A stretch of 64,000 nucleotides of DNA from JBPCQA01 sp050998615 (GTDB lineage Bacteria; Actinomycetota; Actinomycetes; Propionibacteriales; Nocardioidaceae): NCBI GenBank assembly GCA_050998615.1, contig JBPCQA010000059.1, positions 1-64,000 on the forward strand, written 5' to 3'. A program made the translations under genes and the position numbers. Below, in pieces: positions 42,498-49,245 of this stretch. The notes beneath the pieces are model-generated. The model had not been told where the DNA came from, made no database searches, and worked only from the letters and a program-made list of their open reading frames with translations. How positions within the stretch are numbered: the stretch's first letter is position 1; each line of letters begins with the position of its first letter.

Positions 42498-44718
42498 CCC
42501 ACGAGAAAGCCGCCCCGGCGACAAGACCGGAGCGGCATTCACACCCGACCCATCCGCATGGCTCAAGCTAGGTCGAAGTCTACCCGCCGGCGACGACGAA
42601 ACCGCTCGGCGCGCCCGCCGACCCGACTACGGCCTTGCCTTGTTTCCCCAACATGCCGAGATGCTCGAAGCGTCCGGTGTCCCACCCGACCATGCTCGAT
42701 CTCGCGGTTACCGGAGCGTCGACCAGAAGACCCGGCTCGAGCAGATCAAGGTCACCAGAGCCGGCCGCAACAACATACCCGGTCTTCTTGTCCCCCAGCT
42801 GCGCCCGGACGGGTCGACGTGGGGATACCAATATCGGCCAGATTCCCCACGGCTGCGCGACGGCAAGCCGGTCAAGTACGAGACGCCCACCGGCCAACGC
42901 AACGGCATTGACGTGCCGCCTGGCGTCGGACCCCAGCTCGACGACCCCAGCATTCCGCTGTGGGTGACCGAAGGCGTCAAGAAGGCCGACGCCGCCGCCG
43001 TCAATGGGTTGTGTTGTGTCGCGTTGCCTGGCGTGTGGTCGTGGGTCGGCAAGGGTGGCGTCGTCGTCCCCGACTGGCGAGACATCGTGCTCGACGGCAG
43101 GCGGGTCGTGTTGGCGTTCGATTCCGACGTGACCCGCAAGCGGGCCGTCCGGTCTGCCTTGGATGCGTTGGCCGGGTACTTATCGACCAGGGGTGCCAAG
43201 GTCGAATACTTGCATCTGCCCGACGACGACGCGGCCAAGTGTGGGCTCGATGACTACCTGACCGCCGGCAACGTCGTTGCCGATCTGTGGCGGCTGGTGA
43301 GACCCGACCCGCCGGCCGTGGCCGATGTCCAACCGGCCACGACCGTGGACGGTTCCCCGCCGCCTGGCCCGGTGGCCGGCACGACGACTCCGGTGATCTT
43401 GTCCAGTGCGCTGGACACGTTCGGTCGTTGGCTGCACCTGGACGACACGGCGCCGATGTTGGCCGTCGCCGCAACCGTGGTGGCGAACCGTGCCGAAGGT
43501 GACCCGGTATGGCTGCTGCTGGTCGGACCACCGTCCGGTGGCAAGACCGAGATTCTGCAGGCCTGCTCACCGCTGCCGTACGTGCTCGGCGCCGCGACGA
43601 TCTCACCGGCCGCGTTGCTGTCCGGTACCAGCCGCAAGGAGCGCGCCGCCGACGCGACCGGTGGCCTGCTGCGACAGATCGGCGACTTCGGCATCCTGCT
43701 CGCCAAGGACTTCACCAGCGTGCTGTCTCAGAACAAGGACACCGCGAAAGAGGCGATGGCCGCGCTGCGTGAGGTCTACGACGGGTCATGGGACCGACCG
43801 GTAGGCACCGACGGCGGCCGCGTACTTTCGTGGTCGGGCAAGTGCGGGCTGGTGGGAGGTGTGACCCCGTCGTACGACCGCTACGCCACCATCGTCAACA
43901 CGCTCGGCGACAGGTTCCTACTGCTACGACTGCCAGACGTGTTGGCCCACGAACAGGCGATGTCGGCGCTCGTCAACTTCGAGCACGAGAAGCAGATGCG
44001 CGCCGAGCTGGCCGCCGCGATGACCGGTCTGATCGCCGGCGCGGACCTGAGTCGAGTCCACGAGCCATTGCACGACGACGAGCGAGACGCGCTGATCAGG
44101 CTTGCCATCTTCGCAGTTCGTGCCCGTACCGGCGTTGAGCGCGACGGCTACAGCGGCGAGCTGCTGGTGTTGCCCCAGGTCGAAGGGCCGGCCCGGCTGG
44201 TCAAGGCCATCCGTCGGCTGTATGGCGCGCTCGGCGCCATCGGCGCAGACGACGAAACCCGGTGGTCTGTCGTGGTGCGTGTCGCGCTCGACTGCGCCCC
44301 AGCCATTCGAGTACCGCTGATGCGGGCGCTGCTGGCCGCCGATGCTCCACCGCGAACGTCCGAGCTGGCCCAGACCACCGGAATGGTCACCAAGACCGCG
44401 AGCCGACAGCTCGACGACCTGACGTTGCTCGGCATCGCGCAACGGTCCAAGCTCAGCGATGCGGCCAACTCGCCGGACCTGTGGGAAGCGACGGGGTGGC
44501 TGCGCGAGTATTGGCCGAGCATGCCGAAAGTAAGACAGAGAACTACTACTGGACGCGAAGAGGAAGTTAAAGAAGCTCTCGCAAGTCACCGTTTCAGCGT
44601 TCCTACTTCTACGCCCCTTCGTAGTTCTCTGTCTCACTATCCGGGCCGCTGTCCGACGTGCGGCTACCACGTCGACACCCAAGGCCACGCCGCCGACTGC
44701 AACGGTGACGCCGCATGA
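42484..44718 (+). CDS. DUF3854/TOPRIM-like and ATPase replication protein
   Basis: 744 residues from ATG 42484 (GTG 42472 also possible). The N-terminal part (about 60-260) has GLLVPQLRPDGSTWGYQYRP, LWVTEGVKKADAAA and VVLAFDSDV, a TOPRIM-like DUF3854 domain as in phage primases. The middle has Walker A VGPPSGGKTE (K354) and a Walker B-like GILLAKDFTSVLS. The C-terminus has a winged-helix stretch (TSELAQTTGMVTKTASRQLD) and a CPTCGYHVDTQGHAADC zinc motif. It probably drives replication of the excised element, like phiRv1 Rv1582c, though here the domains are fused in one chain. Confidence 0.8.
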   Translation: MPPPDPRESRPGDKTGAAFTPDPSAWLKLGRSLPAGDDETARRARRPDYGLALFPQHAEMLEASGVPPDHARSRGYRSVDQKTRLEQIKVTRAGRNNIPGLLVPQLRPDGSTWGYQYRPDSPRLRDGKPVKYETPTGQRNGIDVPPGVGPQLDDPSIPLWVTEGVKKADAAAVNGLCCVALPGVWSWVGKGGVVVPDWRDIVLDGRRVVLAFDSDVTRKRAVRSALDALAGYLSTRGAKVEYLHLPDDDAAKCGLDDYLTAGNVVADLWRLVRPDPPAVADVQPATTVDGSPPPGPVAGTTTPVILSSALDTFGRWLHLDDTAPMLAVAATVVANRAEGDPVWLLLVGPPSGGKTEILQACSPLPYVLGAATISPAALLSGTSRKERAADATGGLLRQIGDFGILLAKDFTSVLSQNKDTAKEAMAALREVYDGSWDRPVGTDGGRVLSWSGKCGLVGGVTPSYDRYATIVNTLGDRFLLLRLPDVLAHEQAMSALVNFEHEKQMRAELAAAMTGLIAGADLSRVHEPLHDDERDALIRLAIFAVRARTGVERDGYSGELLVLPQVEGPARLVKAIRRLYGALGAIGADDETRWSVVVRVALDCAPAIRVPLMRALLAADAPPRTSELAQTTGMVTKTASRQLDDLTLLGIAQRSKLSDAANSPDLWEATGWLREYWPSMPKVRQRTTTGREEEVKEALASHRFSVPTSTPLRSSLSHYPGRCPTCGYHVDTQGHAADCNGDAA

Positions 44719-44831
44719 ACGCGCTCGCGTACGTCGTGTCGTGGCCGCTGCTCGGCGTGTTGGCCGGGTTCGCCTTGTCGGCCGCCGTCGGCCTGTTGCT
44801 CAACCGGCGAAACCGGAGGCACCGACGATGA
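44715..44831 (+). CDS. Tiny single-span membrane protein
   Basis: 38 residues: MNALAYVVSWPLLGVLAGFA, then LSAAVGLLLNRRNRRHRR. One hydrophobic helix and a basic tail. It starts within the stop of the ATPase gene (ATGA) and the next gene starts within its own stop (ATGA), so it is part of a tightly coupled run. A holin-like or membrane-tethering role cannot be told apart. Confidence 0.6.
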   Translation: MNALAYVVSWPLLGVLAGFALSAAVGLLLNRRNRRHRR

Positions 44832-44971
44832 AAGCCGGCACGACCAACCCAGCACCGACCCGCTGCGCGGCGTGCGGCGCCGACAGATACAGCTGCGGCA
44901 TCAAGGCCGGGCTCAGCGGCCGGCGCTGCTGCGGCGACTGCACACACCAACCGGACGGGAAGACGCCGTGA
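44828..44971 (+). CDS. Tiny Cys-rich protein
   Basis: 47 residues with CAACGADRYSCGIKAGLSG and RRCCGDCTHQPDGK: two CxxC-type pairs, so a zinc knuckle is likely. Overlaps its neighbours on both sides (ATGA before, GTGA after). Similar short Cys-rich frames are common in actinophage early regions. No assigned function. Confidence 0.6.
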   Translation: MKAGTTNPAPTRCAACGADRYSCGIKAGLSGRRCCGDCTHQPDGKTP

Positions 44972-45186
44972 CTGACCGTATGCGGCTGTGTGCACGATTA
45001 CGGTCACGCGGTGGGACAACCACCCCACCACGACCCAGCGGGCGCTCACAGCGCCACACAGCGGCTCCCAGCCGGTGGAGGGGGTCGGTGAAATCTCCAG
45101 CAGCGGCGTCCGGTCATGACCCGTCCCAGCTTGACGTGCATGCGTGCGACCGTCGCGTCCGTTTTTTCCCACCGAACAGAAAGTGA
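44968..45186 (+). CDS. Doubtful small basic frame
   Basis: 72 residues from GTG 44968, which overlaps the previous stop. The product is Arg/Pro-rich and low in structure. The frame contains the bipartite DNA motif at 45087-45129, so the region may be regulatory rather than coding. Reported because the coupling is exact; coding is uncertain. Confidence 0.3.
   Translation: MTDRMRLCARLRSRGGTTTPPRPSGRSQRHTAAPSRWRGSVKSPAAASGHDPSQLDVHACDRRVRFFPPNRK
45087..45129 (-). promoter_or_regulatory. Bipartite DNA motif, copy 1
   Basis: On the minus strand CTGGGACGGGTCATG, 16 bp, then GGAGATTTCACC. The same two blocks with the same 16-bp spacing occur in the opposite orientation at 47957-47999. The spacers differ, so selection appears to act on the blocks. 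It lies 65 bp upstream of the terminase-like gene. Confidence 0.6.
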
Positions 45187-45193
45187 GCACACC

Positions 45194-45547
45194 ATGAAAC
45201 AGAAGCCACCCGTCGACCTTGGCCGACCGGGTAAGTCGTTGTGGGTCGAGACGTTGGCGGCCTATGACTTGGACTCATGCGAGCTGCGCCTACTCGAGCA
45301 GGCCTGCCGTGCTGTCGACGAGTTGGCCGCGCTGCAACGGGCACTTGCGGGGTCTGACCCGCTGGTGGAGGGGTCAACGGGTCAGCCCCGGCCGAACCCG
45401 TTGTACGACGAAATGCGACGCCACCGGGAAAGTCTGGCCAAGCTGATAGCCGCGCTGGCGATTCCTGCCGCCGAACCGGCGTCAGCGGTCAGCGACAAGG
45501 CCCGGGCCGCCGCGTCGTCCCGCTGGGCCAAGAAGGCCGGCGCATGA
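45194..45547 (+). CDS. Phage terminase small subunit-like protein (P27 type)
   Basis: 117 residues. LGRPGKSLWVETLAAYDLDS, CELRLLEQACRAVDELAALQ and STGQPRPNPLYDEMRRHRES are characteristic of actinophage small terminase subunits, ending with a basic ARAAASSRWAKKAGA. This subunit recognises packaging DNA, but no large terminase is present in the element, so a helper phage would have to supply it. The next start overlaps its stop. Confidence 0.78.
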   Translation: MKQKPPVDLGRPGKSLWVETLAAYDLDSCELRLLEQACRAVDELAALQRALAGSDPLVEGSTGQPRPNPLYDEMRRHRESLAKLIAALAIPAAEPASAVSDKARAAASSRWAKKAGA

Positions 45548-45804
45548 TGGCGCAGCTACGTGGCCAGGCCGGCAGGCCGGTTGACCTGCTCGCGGCGCTC
45601 CCCACGCCGCTTCGCACCTTCGACGCCAACGACTGGTCGGAGCCCGACGACCCGGATGGTTGGGACGGTGAGGACGTGGCGCGGTCCCGGTGGCGGGATG
45701 CCCGGTCTGCCTACGCGTCGGCGCGCTGGGGCATCAGTCGGCTCGACTGGTTGATTGCCGAATCTCGCGCCGACAGGTCGGCCAGGGGGCTCGACCATGG
45801 CTGA
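45544..45804 (+). CDS. Hypothetical element protein
   Basis: 86 residues, MMAQLRGQAGRPVDLLAALP, with an acidic middle (DANDWSEPDDPDGWDGEDVA) and ARSAYASARWGISRLDWLIA. Overlaps its neighbours at both ends, in the structural-gene cluster. Not recognised. Confidence 0.6.
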   Translation: MMAQLRGQAGRPVDLLAALPTPLRTFDANDWSEPDDPDGWDGEDVARSRWRDARSAYASARWGISRLDWLIAESRADRSARGLDHG

Positions 45805-46033
45805 CATGGCTGACATGGCTGACGGGCCGCCGCTCGACGCGGCCACCGCTGCGCGAGCTCGCGCTGGTCTACAGACCTGGCGATGCCCGCACTGTGACGC
45901 GCTCGCTGAGTTGCAGTGCGGGTCGGCTGGTCGTTCGGTGCTTGAGGTGTGGCACGAGCCGGGTTGTCCCGACCATTTCGACAGTGACGCGTGCATGCCG
46001 ACTTGGCCGCCCGGTGAGGTCGCTGAGGGGTAG
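45797..46033 (+). CDS. Small zinc-ribbon-like protein
   Basis: 78 residues. The start is a triplicated MAD encoded by three exact copies of ATGGCTGAC (45797-45823). Any of the three ATGs could be used. TWRCPHCDALAELQCGSAG and WHEPGCPDHFDSDAC give a Cys/His set that suggests zinc binding. The gene overlaps the upstream frame by eight bases and is followed by 289 bp without a gene. Confidence 0.6.
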   Translation: MADMADMADGPPLDAATAARARAGLQTWRCPHCDALAELQCGSAGRSVLEVWHEPGCPDHFDSDACMPTWPPGEVAEG

Positions 46034-46322
46034 TATTGTCGCGGAAGGCTTGAGCTAATCCGCCGCCGATCCCGCCGCGACCGCCAAGGCCGCCGCCGCC
46101 GGTTCGACCGCCGAGACTCCAAGCCGAGCACCGCACGAGAGTCGAGCGCGCAGTACGCGACCGGGCCGTGACGTTGATCGCCGCCAGTCGGTTGCCGCCG
46201 CCGGTTCGACCGCACGCGCACGCAAGCGAAGGCCGCCCGTACAGGGCAGGCGCCGTCAAACCGTGCTGCAAACCCCCCATTCACTTTTCGGCGCCGTGAT
46301 GCGCCATTTCTAAGGATCCGTA
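46034..46322. other. Non-coding gap with 20-bp direct repeat before the capsid gene
   Basis: No convincing gene. GCCGCCGCCGGTTCGACCGC occurs exactly twice, at 46092-46111 and 46194-46213. In ordinary phages this position holds large terminase, portal and protease genes. The sequence is Pro/Arg-codon rich and may be decayed remains of them, or a packaging or replication site. Confidence 0.5.
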
Positions 46323-47474
46323 ATGACATCTCTCAAGCAGCTAGACGTCAAGCTCAGCGAGCTTGCGAACAAACAGCTCGCCATCGTCAACGACGAGACG
46401 AAGCCCTGGTCGTCCCGCAAGGGCGCCTATGACCGGCTGGACGCCGAGCTCAAGGACGTGTTGGGCACCCGCGCTGCGCTGAAGGACGTTCACGCATTCG
46501 AAGCCGCCATTGCTGGTGGGCCGGCGTGGAGCCCAGGCGGGGCGCTGACCCGCACGTACGCGCCGCCGTTGCAGGTCGACGACGACGACATGAAGGGGTT
46601 GCACGAGGCGCTGCTGGCGCACAAGAGCTACAAAGTAGTCGCGAAGACGGTCTCCGAGTCTGTTCCCCCGCAGATGTCGCCCAACCTCGTCCAAATGGGC
46701 CATGAGCCACAGCGCATCGCGGCATTTTTGCCGGCAGAGTCGCTCGGTGCCCCGTCGGTGGAGTATCTGCGGCACGTCTCAACCACCGGCGCAGCCGGCA
46801 CGGTTGCGGCCGGCGCGCTCAAACCTGCCGTGGTTTTGAACACTGACGTTGTCACCGCCAAGGCAGCGAAGATTGCGGTGACTTGCGCGGTGAACGATGA
46901 GGATTTGGCCGATTTCGGGAGCTTCGCGAACTACGTGCGCCAAGAACTCGCCCGGCTCGTGCTCGACGAAGAGAACCAGCAGCTCCTGCACGGCGACGGG
47001 ACCGGCAGCAACGTCGAAGGGTTGTTGACCACCACCGGGCTCATCGTCCGGGCCAAGGGCGCCAGCCCAGAAACGTCCGTGGACACGCTCGAGCTGGCGG
47101 GCACCGACCTTCGCAACGGGCCGGCGTTCGTCGAGCCCACGTTGTACGTGATGTCCCCGTCCACGTGGAGCGCGGTCAGGCGCACCAAGGACTCCCAAGG
47201 CCGGTATTTGGTCGACGCTGACCCCACCCAGGCCGCTACGGCCACCTTGTGGGGAGTCCCGGTCATCGTGACCACCGTCATGACGCCCGGCACGGCAGTC
47301 GCGTTGAACGCGGCCGCCGCAGCGACCTTGCATTGGCGCCAGCCGTTGACGATCCAGGTCGACTTTGGGCAAACGGGGTTCGAGCACAACCAGACCGCGT
47401 TTCGGTGTGAGGAAAGGGTGGCGCTGGCGACAACCCGCCCAAGCGCGATCTGCTCGATCACAGGCCTGTCGTGA
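46323..47474 (+). CDS. HK97-type phage major capsid protein
   Basis: 383 residues. An N-terminal coiled delta-like region (MTSLKQLDVKLSELANKQLA ... LDAELKDVLG) is followed by the phage_capsid fold: VEYLRHVSTTGAAGTVAAGA, FANYVRQELARLVLDEENQQ, LLHGDGTGSNVEGLL and TLWGVPVIVTTVMTPGTAVA. These match actinophage and phiRv1 capsids (Rv1576c family). AAGGAT lies before the ATG. No separate protease gene is seen, so the N-terminal part may not be processed or may depend on a helper. Confidence 0.92.
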   Translation: MTSLKQLDVKLSELANKQLAIVNDETKPWSSRKGAYDRLDAELKDVLGTRAALKDVHAFEAAIAGGPAWSPGGALTRTYAPPLQVDDDDMKGLHEALLAHKSYKVVAKTVSESVPPQMSPNLVQMGHEPQRIAAFLPAESLGAPSVEYLRHVSTTGAAGTVAAGALKPAVVLNTDVVTAKAAKIAVTCAVNDEDLADFGSFANYVRQELARLVLDEENQQLLHGDGTGSNVEGLLTTTGLIVRAKGASPETSVDTLELAGTDLRNGPAFVEPTLYVMSPSTWSAVRRTKDSQGRYLVDADPTQAATATLWGVPVIVTTVMTPGTAVALNAAAAATLHWRQPLTIQVDFGQTGFEHNQTAFRCEERVALATTRPSAICSITGLS

Positions 47475-47665
47475 TGGGTAGCGGCGAGGTAACGGTGATT
47501 GTGGCCGAGGCGACCCAGGTCAACCACCAAGGCACCGTGTACGGGCCAGGCAAGCGGGTCAGGATGCCGGCAGCCGAGTCCGAGCGCCTTGAGCAACGCG
47601 GGCTGGTGACGCGCGCCCCGGTCGAGGACACCAGCTCGGCCAAGGCAAAGGCCAAGCGCAAATAG
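47474..47665 (+). CDS. Small post-capsid protein
   Basis: 63 residues from ATG 47474, overlapping the capsid stop by one base (GTG 47471 is an alternative). VTVIVAEATQVNHQGTVYGP, GKRVRMPAAESERLEQRGLV and a Lys-rich tail resemble short actinophage proteins that follow the capsid gene. Role unknown. Confidence 0.65.
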   Translation: MGSGEVTVIVAEATQVNHQGTVYGPGKRVRMPAAESERLEQRGLVTRAPVEDTSSAKAKAKRK

Positions 47666-47676
47666 CAACGCGGCGT

Positions 47677-47769
47677 GAACGTCGCGCCCGCCGGCATGAA
47701 CTGTCCAACGCGTTGGACAGTTCTAGCTCGGTGGAGCAGAGCGCCGCGAACGTCGCGCCCGCCGGCATG
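47677..47769. repeat. 22-bp direct repeats flanking a palindrome
   Basis: GAACGTCGCGCCCGCCGGCA (plus TG) occurs exactly at 47677-47698 and 47748-47769. Between them lies the 24-bp palindrome. No gene covers this region. Confidence 0.65.
47699..47722. promoter_or_regulatory. 24-bp perfect palindrome
   Basis: AACTGTCCAACG followed directly by its reverse complement CGTTGGACAGTT, with no spacer. It sits 34 bp after the post-capsid gene. A binding site for a dimeric protein, a resolution or packaging site, or a hairpin are possible. Confidence 0.65.
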
Positions 47770-47852
47770 GCTGGGTGGGCCCCGACGGCGGGCGAGCGAT
47801 GGCAGCGAGCGACAAAACCCCCTCCGCCGCGCAGACCTGCCAGCGCCGCAAA

Positions 47853-47893
47853 CACAAGACCCCGTGAGTGACCATGACTCGCGGGGTCTTGTG
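47853..47893. terminator. Strong terminator hairpin
   Basis: CACAAGACCCCGTGAGT (47853-47869) pairs with ACTCGCGGGGTCTTGTG (47877-47893), 17 bp with one G-T wobble and a seven-base loop. It ends the capsid transcript. The gap 47666-48042 otherwise holds the palindrome, repeats and bipartite motif. Confidence 0.8.
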
Positions 47894-47956
47894 CGTCATG
47901 GACCCGCCGACAGTCCGTGACGCCAAACCCCCAGACTTGCGCGCAGGTTTTTCGTA

Positions 47957-47999
47957 CTGGGACGGGTCATGGCGGCTCTGCGCCCGTGGAGATTTCACC
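47957..47999 (+). promoter_or_regulatory. Bipartite DNA motif, copy 2
   Basis: CTGGGACGGGTCATG (47957-47971), 16 bp, then GGAGATTTCACC (47988-47999). It is identical in block sequence and spacing to copy 1, inverted relative to it, and lies 43 bp upstream of the excisionase-like gene. Confidence 0.6.
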
Positions 48000-48042
48000 C
48001 ACCCCCCGGGCGTCTCGTGCGTGCCGTGGCAGACTCGCCGAC

Positions 48043-48264
48043 GTGCGGGTGACCACTGACGAAGCCGCTGCGCTGACCGGCGTGTCAGCCGCAACCATCC
48101 GCCGTTGGGTCGCAGCCGGACATCTCAGCCCCATCCAGCCGGAAGCTCGGCACTGGCTCTTCGACGACGCCGACGTGACCGCCTGCCAGTACCGAGCAGA
48201 TGGCGAAGGCCGACAATGCGGCGAACTGCAACGGACGTACTTGGCGCATCTGCTCAGCCGTTAG
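48043..48264 (+). CDS. Excisionase-like MerR-type HTH protein
   Basis: 73 residues. TTDEAAALTGVSAATIRRWV is a MerR/excisionase helix-turn-helix and the following GHLSPIQPEARHWLFDDADV is the wing. Length and fold match the phiRv1 recombination directionality factor (Rv1584c, also about 73 residues). GTG 48043 (or GTG 48049) comes right after CAGACTCGCCGAC, so a leaderless transcript is possible. It may control excision, repress transcription through the nearby bipartite motif, or both. Confidence 0.75.
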   Translation: MRVTTDEAAALTGVSAATIRRWVAAGHLSPIQPEARHWLFDDADVTACQYRADGEGRQCGELQRTYLAHLLSR

Positions 48265-48320
48265 TGGCGCGGAGCCCGGACTCGTGAGCCTGCCCAAGGA
48301 GGGGGTGGCAGAGTTAGCCC

Positions 48321-49214
48321 ATGGCTGAATGGGACATCCTGATCGGAACAAAGCTTCCGCGCAAGGAGCTCCATGATCGTTGGGGCGGCGGACGGTACGG
48401 AGGCATGGAGCCAGCCGTCGAGGCTGAGAGCGTCTTTCTCTTCAGCAACCCTTCGGTGGGCAGGGCGTTCGGCTACAACTACGACGGGTGGCACGATGAC
48501 GGTACCTTCCACTACACCGGCGATGGTCAGCTTGGGGATCAGTTGCCCACCTCCGGAGGCAACAAGGCGCTCGTGGATGCGCCCGCCCTCGGTCGTACCG
48601 TTCGGCTGTTCCGCTCCGAGGGGACGGAGACTACCTATCTTGGGGCATTCAGCCTGGCCACGGATCCGCCTTACTACTCTGACGCCGCCCCGGACCGGGA
48701 GCTCGTCGTGCGGAAGGTGCTGGTGTTCCGCCTTGAGCCACTCGGGACGGTCGTTCACGATGACGTGGACGACGCCCCACGTGACACGGACGCACCCGAG
48801 GAAATCCCCGTCGAGGCCGGTGACATCGACTCGTACCTCGTACGGCATCCGGATGAGCCGGTCACGGCAGTGCGGCGGGAGGCGCAGCTCGTGGCTCGAT
48901 ACGTCGCATGGCTCAGCAACATCGGGGAAGAAGCAGTGCGACACCGAATCCCCGTGCCAGGCGGGGGTTATCTATTCACAGACGTGTTCAACCGCACCCG
49001 ACAAGAAGTTGTGGAGGCGAAGGCTTCGGCGGCACGCCTATACGTGAGGGCTGCGCTGGGGCAGATCCTCGACTACAGCAGGTTCTTGGCTCACGACTCA
49101 CGGGCGGTACTGCTGCCGAGTGTCCCGAGCGATGATCTCGTTGAACTGCTGCACACACATGGAGTAGCGGTGATCTGGGAGGACGGCTCGACGTTTCCCA
49201 GGCGTGATCCGTAG
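48321..49214 (+). CDS. Predicted modification-dependent restriction endonuclease (SRA-like + PD-(D/E)XK)
   Basis: 297 residues in two parts. Residues 37-142 (VFLFSNPSVGRAFGYNYDGW, GTFHYTGDGQLGDQ, NKALVDAPALGRTVRLF, VVRKVLVFRLEPLG) resemble the SRA-like domain of ScoMcrA-type enzymes, which bind modified DNA. Residues 190-285 look like a PD-(D/E)XK nuclease: D221 in LFTDVFNRTRQE, E232-A-K234 in VVEAKASAARLYVRAALGQI, then LLPSVPSDDLVELLHTHGVA. It lies last before attR and is not needed for the element's own cycle, so it is probably a defence cargo. Domain calls are from motif recognition. Confidence 0.7.
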   Translation: MAEWDILIGTKLPRKELHDRWGGGRYGGMEPAVEAESVFLFSNPSVGRAFGYNYDGWHDDGTFHYTGDGQLGDQLPTSGGNKALVDAPALGRTVRLFRSEGTETTYLGAFSLATDPPYYSDAAPDRELVVRKVLVFRLEPLGTVVHDDVDDAPRDTDAPEEIPVEAGDIDSYLVRHPDEPVTAVRREAQLVARYVAWLSNIGEEAVRHRIPVPGGGYLFTDVFNRTRQEVVEAKASAARLYVRAALGQILDYSRFLAHDSRAVLLPSVPSDDLVELLHTHGVAVIWEDGSTFPRRDP

Positions 49215-49241
49215 TGGTGTAGTAGTTCTCGTTACTGGGCG

Positions 49242-49245
49242 GGTG
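49242..49245. other. attR core of the integrated element
   Basis: On the minus strand, host sequence GGTTGCGATCGGC is followed by CACC and then the element sequence CGCCCAGTAACG, whose TAA ends the truncated host frame. Confidence 0.75.

Larger units (their letters stand above)
40437..49245 (+). mobile_element. phiRv1-like integrated element (prophage-like/satellite) in a 13E12 gene
   Basis: About 8.8 kb of plus-strand genes between the two halves of a DUF222/13E12 HNH gene. Order: serine integrase, small genes, DUF3854-ATPase, three tiny overlapping genes, terminase small subunit-like, two small genes, HK97-type capsid, small protein, terminator, excisionase-like HTH, restriction enzyme. 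The integrase type, the 13E12 target, the size and the capsid gene all match M. tuberculosis phiRv1 (established knowledge). No large terminase, portal, protease, tail or lysin is visible. At the ends only CACC (minus strand) is shared, as expected for a serine integrase. Confidence 0.88.

Noticed and set aside
47674..47770. CRISPR-like array
   Set aside because: There are only two 22-bp repeats with one 49-bp spacer that is itself partly a palindrome, and no cas genes.
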